A stretch of DNA of 64,000 nucleotides from an uncultured bacterium (lineage in GTDB: Bacteria > Verrucomicrobiota > Kiritimatiellia > CAIKKV01), in the NCBI GenBank assembly GCA_938038445.1, contig CALHRZ010000007.1, positions 1 through 64,000 of the forward strand, in the 5' to 3' direction. A program made the position numbers and the translations under genes. The stretch's first letter is position 1. Each line of letters starts with the position of its first letter. Under the pieces are notes generated by a model that saw only the letters and a list, made by a program, of their open reading frames with translations, was not told where the DNA came from and did no database searches. Of the stretch, positions 45,949-54,776 are shown in pieces.

Positions 45949-47018
45949 GCGCGAACCTCCACCCAGCGGTTGGTTTGGTCGGCCTGGTAAATGGCTTCCA
46001 CCACACGGAGGGCGGCGACGCCGTCTTGGCCGGTGATATCGGGCTCGGTATCCTGGAGGATGCAGTCCGCGAATCGGCGAACGTACATCAGGCCCATATA
46101 GCCGGAGTAGCCTTTGACGGGTTCGAGTTCGAACTCGAGGGAGCGGCGGGGCGAACCGGAGAAGGCGGGATCGTCGGAACAGAGAACGAGGAGATCTTTT
46201 TGTCCTTCGTAAGCGGGAGCCCAGGCGAGGACGCCGCGGGTGCCGCGGATGCCGATGTAGAGATCGCGCCCGTAGGGGAAGGCATCGGGCACCGTGTAGC
46301 TGATATCGAGGGCCATGACGGCGCCGTTGCGGAACTGGAGATGGGCGAAGGAGTTGTCTTCGATGTCGTAACGGGTATTGACTTTCACATTTCGGCCGGA
46401 AACGCATTGGACTTCATCTTCGAGCAGGAAGCGGAACAGGTCGATCCAATGGACGCCGAGGTTATACATGGGGCCTCCTCCGGAGCGGCGTTTTTCGAGC
46501 ATCCAGGGGGAATGGCCGTCGAGGTAACGCTGGAGACGGCCGGCGGCGATACGGCCTTCGCCCCCGACGACGCGGCCGATGAGTCCCTCCTCGATCAAGC
46601 GCTTGATTTCGCGGGCTACGGGATGGTAGCGCCAGCAGTAACCGGTAGTGAATTTGACGCGGTTGCGGCGGGCGGCTTGAACGATGGCGGCGGCGCCGGC
46701 TGCCGATGCGGCAACCGGTTTTTCGACCATGAGGTGAACGCCGGCTTTGGCGCAGGCCACGGCGGCTGCGGGGCAATCGGCATGGGGGAGGAAGAGGGCG
46801 GCAACATCCGGTTTTGCTTTGCGGAGGAGATCGTCCACGGTTTTGAACTCTTGGAGGCCGAAATCGCGGGCGAATGCGATGCGGAGGTTGTCGTTCGGCT
46901 CCACTACGGATTGGACATGGAACGCGGGGACAGCCTGGAAAAGGGGCATGTAGGACCGTGGGTGGAGGTGGCCGAGTCCCAGAATGGCGACTCGAAGGGG
47001 AGGGGAGCTTTTTTTCAT
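45945..47018 (-). CDS. Gfo/Idh/MocA-family oxidoreductase B
   Basis: A 357-residue oxidoreductase with Rossmann motif VAILGLGHLHPRSYM, in which the usual final Gly positions are altered, and the catalytic-region Lys in HLMVEKPVAAS. The C-terminal half contains GGGPMYNLGVHWIDLFRFLL. Start at 47018 overlaps the stop of Gfo/Idh A (ATGA). It shares only the general family plan with the other two Gfo/Idh proteins of the cluster, so the three probably act on different intermediates. Confidence 0.87.
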   Translation of the reverse strand: MKKSSPPLRVAILGLGHLHPRSYMPLFQAVPAFHVQSVVEPNDNLRIAFARDFGLQEFKTVDDLLRKAKPDVAALFLPHADCPAAAVACAKAGVHLMVEKPVAASAAGAAAIVQAARRNRVKFTTGYCWRYHPVAREIKRLIEEGLIGRVVGGEGRIAAGRLQRYLDGHSPWMLEKRRSGGGPMYNLGVHWIDLFRFLLEDEVQCVSGRNVKVNTRYDIEDNSFAHLQFRNGAVMALDISYTVPDAFPYGRDLYIGIRGTRGVLAWAPAYEGQKDLLVLCSDDPAFSGSPRRSLEFELEPVKGYSGYMGLMYVRRFADCILQDTEPDITGQDGVAALRVVEAIYQADQTNRWVEVRA

Positions 47019-48220
47019 CGTGAGGAAACTCCTTCGATTTGCGGGATCTCGATTTCTGTGCCGCGCTGTTCTGCGGACACATAGGCTGCATAGGTGGTGG
47101 CTGTGGTATCGAGCGCGAGGTCGAGGTCGGATTGGGGAGTGGTGCCGGTTGCGGCGCAGAGGAGGAAATCTTGGATTTCGGCTTGGTAGCCCATTGTGAA
47201 GTTTTCGTCGGGTGCGGCGGGGGTCCACCCTTCCTGGGTACTGGACTTTTCGATGAGGTAGATTTCGCGGTACTGTTCGCCCTTCGGATTGTAGGTGAGG
47301 GCGAGGGTGGTGGGGCTGATGGCGCAACGTGTCCGGTGGTTATTGGCGAAGACTTCGACGTAGTCGTAGATGCCGCCCAAGACAACCTCGCCGGTGAGGA
47401 TGTCCGCGACGGTGCCGTCCTCAAACGTCACGTGGATGAAACCGTAGTCTTCGATGTCGCGGTAATTGGTTCGGATAAAGCCGGCGTCGCGGTAGCCGGG
47501 GATACGGGTGAGTTCATGCGTACGGGCGGTAACGGAGACGGGGCGGATGGGGCGGCCGGAATGTGCGAGTCCCTCCTGGCGTTTGAGGTAAAGGCAAGCG
47601 CCGAGGGGGTGGACTCCTTTTCCGATGAGGGAGCCGCCGCCGGCATATTTCCAGATTCCGTAGACGGGGGATGCGGAGCCATTATGGGACTCTTCGCCCA
47701 TGAGGCGCAGAATCTGGGCACGGGTTTTGACGATGATTTCGCGCTCTTTTTGGACGCTGGGGGCGTAGACGAAATTTTCGCCGTAGCCGAAGAAAATGCC
47801 TTGTTCGCGTACGGTGTCTGCGATACGGCGCAGGGTTTCCGTGACCTCATGGAGCATGGGGATTTTGGGGGCGCGGTTGCCGAAAAAGGAGTCGTCGTTC
47901 GGCGGTCCGAAGCAGCCGGTGAGCGGTTTTTCACACAGGATGCCTTTGTGGGCTTTTGCAGCGGTGAGAATGGCCTCGGCGTGAGCGTAGGGTGGGGAGC
48001 AGATATCCACCACGTCCACGTGGTCCAGCATTGAGGTGAGCGTAGGAAAGACGGGGATTCCGTGGGCACGGCCGAAGGCGTCTCGGCTTTCCGGCCGGAG
48101 GGAGGTGACTCCGGCGAGGATAGGAGTGATCCCGTAGACCCGTCGGATGCATTCCACGTGGTAGCGGGCGGCAAAGCCGGCGCCGACCACGCCGATCCGG
48201 ACCGTGGGAAGGGGACTCAT
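47015..48220 (-). CDS. Gfo/Idh/MocA-family oxidoreductase A (long form)
   Basis: A 401-residue oxidoreductase with RIGVVGAGFAARYHVECI and the EKP motif in ILCEKPLTG. It is about 40 residues longer than its two paralogues. The substrate-side motif GGGSLIGKGVHPLGACLYL replaces the common GG..D..H pattern. The gene begins 7 nt after the epimerase stop and overlaps the next Gfo/Idh gene. The long variant suggests a bulkier or unusual substrate. Confidence 0.87.
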   Translation of the reverse strand: MSPLPTVRIGVVGAGFAARYHVECIRRVYGITPILAGVTSLRPESRDAFGRAHGIPVFPTLTSMLDHVDVVDICSPPYAHAEAILTAAKAHKGILCEKPLTGCFGPPNDDSFFGNRAPKIPMLHEVTETLRRIADTVREQGIFFGYGENFVYAPSVQKEREIIVKTRAQILRLMGEESHNGSASPVYGIWKYAGGGSLIGKGVHPLGACLYLKRQEGLAHSGRPIRPVSVTARTHELTRIPGYRDAGFIRTNYRDIEDYGFIHVTFEDGTVADILTGEVVLGGIYDYVEVFANNHRTRCAISPTTLALTYNPKGEQYREIYLIEKSSTQEGWTPAAPDENFTMGYQAEIQDFLLCAATGTTPQSDLDLALDTTATTYAAYVSAEQRGTEIEIPQIEGVSSR

Positions 48221-48227
48221 ATGCGGG

Positions 48228-49253
48228 TCAGTATTTGCCGTTCTGGGTTTCGAAGTGGGTGGGTTTGCCGAGCAGTTCGCCGCCTTTACGGATCCAGTGT
48301 GCGATCCACTCCATCAGCAGGCCGATGGGGACGGAGGGGTTGCCGAATAGCCGGTTGGCTTTGCGGGCGTTATTCAGGTAGCCGCGGCCGTTTTCTTCAC
48401 CCTGGATAAGGGCGGGTTTGCCGAAGGCGCGGCCGAACCATTCCGCGGCTTCGCGGATGGAAAAGATTTCGGGGCCGGTGATGTTAAGGACCGTTTGAGG
48501 CGAGGAGGCCAGGCGGATCGCTTGAAGGATCTGATTGCAGGCGTCGCCCTGCCAGATGCCGTTGGCGTAGCCGGTGGTGACATCGACGGGTTCGCCGTTC
48601 CAGACCTTGACGGCGACATCCACGAGAACGCCGTAACGGAGTTCGATGGCGTAGTTGAGGCGGCACTGAACGACTCGTTCTCCGGCCGTATGGGAGTAGT
48701 AATCGAACATGCGTTCACGGCCAAGGCAAGACATCGCGTATTCGCCGACGGGGTCGGGGGGGGTCTCTTCCGTGCAGCCGGCGGTTGCGAGGGGGACGAC
48801 GGGGTAGACACAGCCGGTAGAGAAGGCCGCGATGCGGGACGTTGTGAAGACGCGGGCCACGTTATGGGCGACCATGACATTGATAGCCCAGGTGAGGTGT
48901 TCCTGGCTGTCGGAGCCGAATTTGCGGCCCACGAGGTAATAGACGTTTTCGCATCGGGGGAGAGTTTCGACGGCAGCGGGATCGAGGAGGTCGCATTGAA
49001 TGGTTTCGATGCCGTGGCGTTGAAGGGCGGATAGGTCGGCCTTATCCACGGCGATGATGCGTTTGCGGACACCCGCTGTTTCGACGGCGCGCTTGGCCAT
49101 TCGGGCGAGGGTAGGCCCCACTTTTCCGCCGGCGCCGATCACGAGAATATCGCCTTCGAGATTTTTGACAAATTCGATCAGAGGTGGGAGTGGACGGGAG
49201 AGAAGGTCTTCCAGTTGTTCAGTGGAATCAATTCTTGATGGGTAAGCGGGCAT
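48228..49253 (-). CDS. NAD-dependent epimerase/dehydratase family protein
   Basis: A 341-residue extended short-chain dehydrogenase. The nucleotide site is ILVIGAGGKVGPTLARMA. The expected catalytic tetrad is altered: the strand carrying Ser/Thr reads FSTGCVYPV, and the usual YxxxK Tyr-Lys pair is not evident (YAMSCLGRERM), so it may be a non-classical or inactive member. The ATG at 49253 has a good AGGAG before it. It is the first gene of the ten-gene minus-strand string and lies just behind the promoter at 49293-49320. Confidence 0.82.
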   Translation of the reverse strand: MPAYPSRIDSTEQLEDLLSRPLPPLIEFVKNLEGDILVIGAGGKVGPTLARMAKRAVETAGVRKRIIAVDKADLSALQRHGIETIQCDLLDPAAVETLPRCENVYYLVGRKFGSDSQEHLTWAINVMVAHNVARVFTTSRIAAFSTGCVYPVVPLATAGCTEETPPDPVGEYAMSCLGRERMFDYYSHTAGERVVQCRLNYAIELRYGVLVDVAVKVWNGEPVDVTTGYANGIWQGDACNQILQAIRLASSPQTVLNITGPEIFSIREAAEWFGRAFGKPALIQGEENGRGYLNNARKANRLFGNPSVPIGLLMEWIAHWIRKGGELLGKPTHFETQNGKY

Positions 49254-49292
49254 GGGGGATTCTCCTGGGAACGGCACCAACGGAGGGTATAC

Positions 49293-49320
49293 AATATCGG
49301 GAACAACCAGGAGGCGTCAA
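49293..49320 (-). promoter_or_regulatory. Promoter of the oxidoreductase/aminotransferase cluster
   Basis: On the minus strand TTGACG (49320-49315), a 16-bp spacer and GATATT (49298-49293) precede the epimerase start by about 40 nt. An alternative -10 (TATTGT) sits two bases downstream. The TTGACG -35 equals that of the efflux operon. Confidence 0.6.
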
Positions 49321-49358
49321 GAAAAGAAGGGTGAAAACATGGATCCGGGGAAGGGGTT

Positions 49359-50006
49359 TTAGGAAGGGGGAGTGGGATCGTCTGGAAGCAGGGGGAGGGG
49401 ATCCGGAATCTGGGGAAGGAGCCCTTGTTCGTAGAGTTGTTTGGCCAGAATGGGAAGGGATCGGTTCATATAGAGCCGGAGGCGGGGATTTCGCCGTGGT
49501 TTGTGACCGGACTGTTGAATTTCAGACCAGACGTCGGCCGGGAGGCGCTTTTCGAAGAGGAGCTGGTAAAAACCGATCAGGGCGCCTGTTCGTTCGCTTC
49601 CGGCGGCGCAGTGGACGAGAACCCGTTTTCCTTCCTGTTTGGCGCGATGCAGGATGCTCAGGGCCTTGGAATAATAGTCGATCAAACCGGTGCCATCCCC
49701 TTCAAGGGGGAAAGAAACATACTCAATCCCGAGTTTTTGTACGGCTTGAAGTTCGGCGTTTCGGTCGGCGTCGGAGGAAGGATTTGGGCCTTGGAGGTCC
49801 ACGATGATGTGGATGTTCAAACGTTTCAAGGTTGATTCGATGAGATGGGCCTTGATTTGACCGGAGCGGTAGAGAAACCCTCGATGTACGACCCGAAGCC
49901 GTTTGGGGAAAACGGAGTGGCGAAGCGAATAGGCACCCCATCCTGCAGCGAGGAGCAGGACGAGGATTCCAACGGCGACGACGCGGCGTTTGGAAAAGCG
50001 GCTCAT
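49359..50006 (-). CDS. Membrane-anchored dual-specificity/tyrosine phosphatase
   Basis: A 215-residue protein. An N-terminal hydrophobic helix (VVAVGILVLLLAAGWGAYSL) anchors it and places the enzyme outside the cytoplasm. The phosphatase P-loop is HCAAGSERTG, with Cys133 and Arg139 (Cx5R). A general-acid Asp probably lies in EGDGTGLIDYY. The pattern resembles DSP-like bacterial phosphatases acting on phosphotyrosine or phosphoinositides. It is transcribed in the same direction as, and downstream of, no other visible gene; its start faces the lipid unit at 50281. Confidence 0.85.
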   Translation of the reverse strand: MSRFSKRRVVAVGILVLLLAAGWGAYSLRHSVFPKRLRVVHRGFLYRSGQIKAHLIESTLKRLNIHIIVDLQGPNPSSDADRNAELQAVQKLGIEYVSFPLEGDGTGLIDYYSKALSILHRAKQEGKRVLVHCAAGSERTGALIGFYQLLFEKRLPADVWSEIQQSGHKPRRNPRLRLYMNRSLPILAKQLYEQGLLPQIPDPLPLLPDDPTPPS

Positions 50007-50280
50007 TCTTTAACCATAATGGATGGAGGTTGTCCAAGGCAAACCCATTGCGCGGGTTTCTGATGTCGGCTTGGGCGAGAAGGGTGAGTGAATCGGGGAG
50101 GATGCGCGGAGGGGGATAGGTCTGGCGTGGTCTGCGGGATCGTTTGTTTGGGAATCTGCACCTGGCCCCGAGCTTTTGAAGGTGTGGGGCGTCGAGTGTC
50201 GGGACTTCAGGGAGCGGGGTGGAAGCCGCACCGTTTGGCTTGAAGCGACGAAGGGGCATTTGTTTTTGCGTGGAGAGCGG

Positions 50281-52671
50281 ATGGCAAATCTAGCAGAAGC
50301 CGCACATTGGTTAAACAATTCCGGAGCATCCTCAGATTGGGATGATCAAGGGATGGGAGAGAAAACGAGGTCCATGCTGAAACCGGAAATGATTCCGTTT
50401 GGCCCCCAGGATGCCACGGCGGGAGCGGAGAATGAACTTCTCACGGTGGTTGTGGGGGATCGGGAGCAGGCTGATCTTCCGCGGACCATTCGGGATTCGA
50501 ACTATTTTCGGAATTTGGTTCGCCGCGCATCCTCAGGAGACACGCCTTCTCAACGTTTAAAGGAGCTGGAGCACTACCTTTCCACCAATACGGAGCGGGT
50601 CTGGGAGAACAGCTGGGTCACCTTTCCGGTTCATCTGATGACAGCCTATGCCCGGGAGGTGTTTGAAGCCGACTTGCGTTCCGATGCCCCGCATGGGAAT
50701 GGGCGGCGGAGCGATGCGGCCCGTTTTTTTCTTGTGCGCAATGGGCTGGACTGTTTGCGGATTCCGGTCAGTTACTTACTCAAGCTGGCGATGGCGGATG
50801 CGATCAGCCATGGACCCGAAACGCACTCCTCGGTCCGGAGGACGGGCGAGCGGCTGATGCGCCATTTTCTCAATGACAACACGTCGCCGGAGACTTTTTC
50901 GTTCTATCCCGTCCGCGCCTCCCGGGAGGAGTCCCTGGGGAAGGCGCTGGCCGAGGAGACCTTGCGGCGGTTTTTATTGATCCAGCTTTTGGTGCAGTAT
51001 GCAAACGACCGTTTCGAGTTACGATCCAGGGGGCAAGAGGTGCAAATTTGCTTTGCGCCGTTGACTCCCGAACGGCAAAAGCGGCTTAACGAGCTGGTTT
51101 CGGATTCTTTTTATCGGGACCTTTTCATGAGCCCGTGTCTTTCCGGGTGGGGGGCTAAAGGCGAGGAGAAGCATCACTACATGATTTTGTGCCATGAGGT
51201 GCTTTCGCGCAGTCGGCTCAACACCATGGCGAAATTGCGAGAATGCGGCATTTTGACGCGGAATCTGGTCACGTTGCCGACCGTATCGAACACGAGTCTG
51301 ACGAACAACGGCACGCACATTACGATCGGAAGCCTGGAGCTTACGGCGCGGATGGCGGGGGGGAGTGGCTCCTTTGGTCCGGCGGACGAGAAACGGATTG
51401 GCGATCTGGTGACGAAAATTGTGGAACATTTTTTGCCTCTTTTTGTGGGCACCTACACGGCGGCTCCCTATCGGTTTGATTTTGAGGATTTTCATCCGGA
51501 GACGGTCTTGGGGTTTCTTCCCCATGAGTTGGACTACAGTCATCTGCGGATGGTGTGGAGGCGGTGGAAGAAAAAGGCGCATTTGCAACGGCTGGGCTTA
51601 TCGTTCACGCCGTTTGGGCCCCGGCCGTTGGATCGAGCGATCGGGAGGGTTTTGAGGCTTCGGGGCGACTGGATTCCGGACCAACGGTTGATGGACTACC
51701 TTGTGGCGCCGTTGAGCACCGATCAGAATCCGGCGTTGGATGGTACGATTGGGAATCAGGACCGGCTGAAAGCGGACTTGATGGAAATGGGGGTTTTTGA
51801 CATTCGGATGTCTTTTTACACTCTGTACCGTCAGCGGCTGTATGGACGGATGGGGTTTTGCGGATTTGAGGGGCGTCATTACAGCCAATTTGCGAGCCTT
51901 TCGGAGGATCTCGGGGCGGCGGTGGATCTTCAGCGGCTGGTGACGGCGCTGGCCTTTCAATATGCGTTGGGCGGAGTGGTTTCTCATGCGGACATCCCGG
52001 ACACGCCCGAAGTGGAAAGCGAACGGCGGCAGATATTTTTTGGCGCGGCGATTGGGTTGCCGACCTTTTACATTCGTTCCAATTCCTCGAACGGCTTTCT
52101 TCGACCGATTGCGGAGCAGGCGGCCAAGACGCGGGCGAGCCGGCGCTACGGAGGGTGGACGCGGGTTTGTCATTCGGCTTATCGGAAAGCGTTGGTTGAG
52201 CGGCTGGAGCGGGATGGGGCGGCGCTGATCGAAGCGATGGGGATGCGGGAGCGCATCGAGGATCTTAAGGCGCGGTTGGAACCCAACTCGTGCCGCTCGG
52301 TCGCGCATCGGCTGGTTCGAGGGATTTTGGATGAGGTGGGGGGGCGTCATCCGTTGGGCGTATCGGCCGAGCGGTTCAACGCGGGGGCGGAGCGGTATTA
52401 TCGCATTCGATTGCGGGTTCAATATCTTCAGGAGGCTCTGGGGCTGGTGGCGGACGATTTGAAAAAGTTGCCGGTGTGTCTCCAAGGGAAACCGGAGTTA
52501 GGGGAGGCGGTGCGGTGCATCTTGAACGGGGAAGAACCGGAGCACTTTTTCCGGACGGTTCGAGGAACCATTGTGGACGGAACGGCTTCGCAGTCGGTTC
52601 TGATCAAACTGATTCGGCTGCTGTTGGTTGTGGTGGCCCTGGAAAGTGAACGGCACGGGGTGGGAGGATGA
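50281..52671 (+). CDS. Large conserved-looking protein of unknown function coupled to psd
   Basis: A 796-residue soluble-looking protein that I do not recognise. It has no signal peptide, no clear transmembrane helix except weak hydrophobic patches (LIRLLLVVVALES near the end), and no familiar catalytic motif. It is Arg-rich and alpha-helical in appearance. Notable segments are SNTSLTNNGTHITIGSLEL and GRHYSQFASLSEDLGAAVD. The ATG at 50281 is chosen for a GGAG eight bases upstream; an in-frame TTG at 50176 lacks one. The stop overlaps the phosphatidylserine decarboxylase start (ATGA), so it probably acts in phospholipid metabolism with that enzyme. Confidence 0.75.
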   Translation: MANLAEAAHWLNNSGASSDWDDQGMGEKTRSMLKPEMIPFGPQDATAGAENELLTVVVGDREQADLPRTIRDSNYFRNLVRRASSGDTPSQRLKELEHYLSTNTERVWENSWVTFPVHLMTAYAREVFEADLRSDAPHGNGRRSDAARFFLVRNGLDCLRIPVSYLLKLAMADAISHGPETHSSVRRTGERLMRHFLNDNTSPETFSFYPVRASREESLGKALAEETLRRFLLIQLLVQYANDRFELRSRGQEVQICFAPLTPERQKRLNELVSDSFYRDLFMSPCLSGWGAKGEEKHHYMILCHEVLSRSRLNTMAKLRECGILTRNLVTLPTVSNTSLTNNGTHITIGSLELTARMAGGSGSFGPADEKRIGDLVTKIVEHFLPLFVGTYTAAPYRFDFEDFHPETVLGFLPHELDYSHLRMVWRRWKKKAHLQRLGLSFTPFGPRPLDRAIGRVLRLRGDWIPDQRLMDYLVAPLSTDQNPALDGTIGNQDRLKADLMEMGVFDIRMSFYTLYRQRLYGRMGFCGFEGRHYSQFASLSEDLGAAVDLQRLVTALAFQYALGGVVSHADIPDTPEVESERRQIFFGAAIGLPTFYIRSNSSNGFLRPIAEQAAKTRASRRYGGWTRVCHSAYRKALVERLERDGAALIEAMGMRERIEDLKARLEPNSCRSVAHRLVRGILDEVGGRHPLGVSAERFNAGAERYYRIRLRVQYLQEALGLVADDLKKLPVCLQGKPELGEAVRCILNGEEPEHFFRTVRGTIVDGTASQSVLIKLIRLLLVVVALESERHGVGG

Positions 52672-53690
52672 GACTTCGCCATCAGTATGTGCTTCGCCGA
52701 TCGGGCGAGCCTGTGGAAGAGCGGTTTTGCGGGGATCCTGTGGTTTCTTTTTTGTACGCGCGGGTTCGGGAGGATGCGGGGTGGATGTATCGGGCGTTGA
52801 CTTCGGCGCGCCTGACGACTCTGGCGGCCATGATGCGATTTGATCGCCGTCCGCACGATCCGGGGACGATGCGACGGCGTTATGCCCTTCGGATGGGGTT
52901 GGATTTTTCGGAGTGCGTGGAGTCCGAGGAGGCACTGGATACGCCCCGAAAAGTGTTTGAGCGTAAAATCCGGTACTGGGACTGTCGGCCGATGGAACCG
53001 AATCCCCACGCGGTGGTTTCCCCCGCCGATGCGCGGTTGCTGGTCGGTTCGCTTTCCGCGGACAGTGTTCTTAATATCAAGCACAAGTTTTTTGAATTGG
53101 AGGAATTGTTGGGGGCGGAGGGGCGGTGGGCGTTGCCGCGTTTCCAAAGGGGGGAATGGGCGATTGCGCGGTTGACGCCGGACAAATATCATTACACCCA
53201 TGCGCCGGTTTCGGGCCGGGTGCGGGCGTTTTATGAACTGGACGGGCGGTATCAGTCGTGTCATCCGGCGGTTGTGATTGCGCAGGCGACGCCCTTTTCA
53301 AAAAATCGGCGTGTGGTGACGTTGATCGATACCGATTTACCTGGGGGCACGGAGGTTGGACTGGTGGCCATGGTGGAAATTGTCGCCCTGATGATTGGGG
53401 ATATTGCGTCGTGTTACAGCGTCGAACGCTATGAGAATCCGCAGCCCATCCAGCCAGGCATGTGGGTTAAGCGGGGGGCGCCGAAGGCGCTCTTTCGTCC
53501 CGGAAGTTCCACTGTCGTATTGATGTTTGAGCCGGGTCGGGTGGCGTTTTGTGCCGATTTAGTTCAAAACCAGCAGCGGGAAGACGTTTGCAGCGCCTAC
53601 TATTCGCGGGGAATGGTCCGACCGCTCGTGGAAACGGATGTGCGCGTACGGTCAACGATTGCGTATGCCCGTCGGAGGAGTCCGGCGTGA
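52668..53690 (+). CDS. psd: Phosphatidylserine decarboxylase proenzyme
   Basis: A 340-residue pyruvoyl-dependent decarboxylase that makes phosphatidylethanolamine. The autocleavage site is FRPGSSTVVLMFEPG (Gly279-Ser280), a GSS variant of the common GST. The triad residues are visible: Asp121 in VVSPADARL and His175/His178 in TPDKYHYTHAPVSG. Cleavage would give a pyruvoyl-capped alpha chain of about 60 residues. The C-terminal tail after the cleavage strand (about 48 residues, ending YARRRSPA) is longer than in E. coli. The start overlaps the unknown 796-residue gene and the stop overlaps the Lgt-like gene, a three-gene coupled unit. Confidence 0.9.
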   Translation: MRLRHQYVLRRSGEPVEERFCGDPVVSFLYARVREDAGWMYRALTSARLTTLAAMMRFDRRPHDPGTMRRRYALRMGLDFSECVESEEALDTPRKVFERKIRYWDCRPMEPNPHAVVSPADARLLVGSLSADSVLNIKHKFFELEELLGAEGRWALPRFQRGEWAIARLTPDKYHYTHAPVSGRVRAFYELDGRYQSCHPAVVIAQATPFSKNRRVVTLIDTDLPGGTEVGLVAMVEIVALMIGDIASCYSVERYENPQPIQPGMWVKRGAPKALFRPGSSTVVLMFEPGRVAFCADLVQNQQREDVCSAYYSRGMVRPLVETDVRVRSTIAYARRRSPA

Positions 53691-54745
53691 ATGGAATAGA
53701 AATTCTCCTTATTTTGGCAGGAGGGATTACCCTATTGTTCGTGTGGGGATTTCGAGCTTTACCACGCGAACGGTGGCAGATTATGGCCGTGATTCCGACG
53801 GGTCGGGATGCGGGGGGAGGGTGGGAAGGGGTCAATTTGACGTGGTATGGCTTTTTTTGTGCGGTCGGGGCGTGGTTCACGACGGGGACAACACTTTTTC
53901 TTGCGGGGGCGGCTGGATTGGGGAGGGGATTTTTGCTCACGAGCGCGCTGGGGTTGGCGCCGGTGATTCTCATAGCCTCGCGGGTAATCAACCGGTGGGT
54001 CGAGGGGCACTGGCATGGATTTACCGTGGGGGGGGCGAGTTTTGCCGGGATGTTGGCAGGGCCGTGGATTTTCTGGGCGGCGAGTCGGATAGGGTTTACG
54101 GGCGGCAGGGGCTCGGCGGACGCATTGATTTTGATGAGTGCCCTGGCGCCGGCGTATGCGCTGGGGGAGGGTTTGGGCCGACTGGCCTGTCTCAGTTTCG
54201 GATGTTGTTACGGCCGGCCGATTAACACTCTCCCCGTTTGGCTTCGGATGCCGATGGGTCGGTTGGCGACGGTGTTGGAAGGGCCGCTCAAAAAGGCGGC
54301 CTATGCGCAGGGGTTGGAGGGTGTTCCTCTTGTACCGATCCAAGCGATGACGTCGGTGGTGCTGAGTGTGGCCGGGTTGGTTGGGATGGCGTTTTTTCTT
54401 CAGGGGGCCTATCGGACGGCCCTTATTCTTCCCATAGTGATCAGCCAGGGTTGGCGGGTCGGATCGGAATTTCTACGGGCGGATGATCGGGGAGGCGGCC
54501 GGCTTTCGGCCTATCAATGGATGGCATTGGCGGGGGGGAGTTTCTGGGTATCGGTCGGGGTTCTGTGGCGGGCGGTGGGGGTGGGGGGGACGCCGGATGT
54601 TTGGAGGGGGCTCGAACAAGTGCGATCCTGGCCTGCGCTTGGTTTGATGGCGGCGGTGGCCGTTACTGTTTTTGTGCGCATGGGGATCAGCACGGTAACG
54701 GGAGCGCGAGTGGATTTCCACCTGCGCGTGCCTGGGAAATCGTAG
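53687..54745 (+). CDS. Prolipoprotein diacylglyceryl transferase-like membrane protein
   Basis: A 352-residue polytopic membrane protein of the Lgt superfamily. The signature LGEGLGRLACLSFGCCYGRP aligns with the GRxGxxxxGxxxG stretch of Lgt, but with a Cys pair. Eight or so hydrophobic helices are visible (for example GIEILLILAGGITLLFVWGF). The GTG start overlaps the psd stop (GTGA). The essential Arg and His of E. coli Lgt cannot all be placed, so it may transfer a different head group or diacylglyceryl unit. Its linkage to psd suggests a phospholipid donor. Confidence 0.75.
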   Translation: MNGIEILLILAGGITLLFVWGFRALPRERWQIMAVIPTGRDAGGGWEGVNLTWYGFFCAVGAWFTTGTTLFLAGAAGLGRGFLLTSALGLAPVILIASRVINRWVEGHWHGFTVGGASFAGMLAGPWIFWAASRIGFTGGRGSADALILMSALAPAYALGEGLGRLACLSFGCCYGRPINTLPVWLRMPMGRLATVLEGPLKKAAYAQGLEGVPLVPIQAMTSVVLSVAGLVGMAFFLQGAYRTALILPIVISQGWRVGSEFLRADDRGGGRLSAYQWMALAGGSFWVSVGVLWRAVGVGGTPDVWRGLEQVRSWPALGLMAAVAVTVFVRMGISTVTGARVDFHLRVPGKS

Positions 54746-54776
54746 GGAACGGTGGGGCGATTTTGTCTTTGAACGT

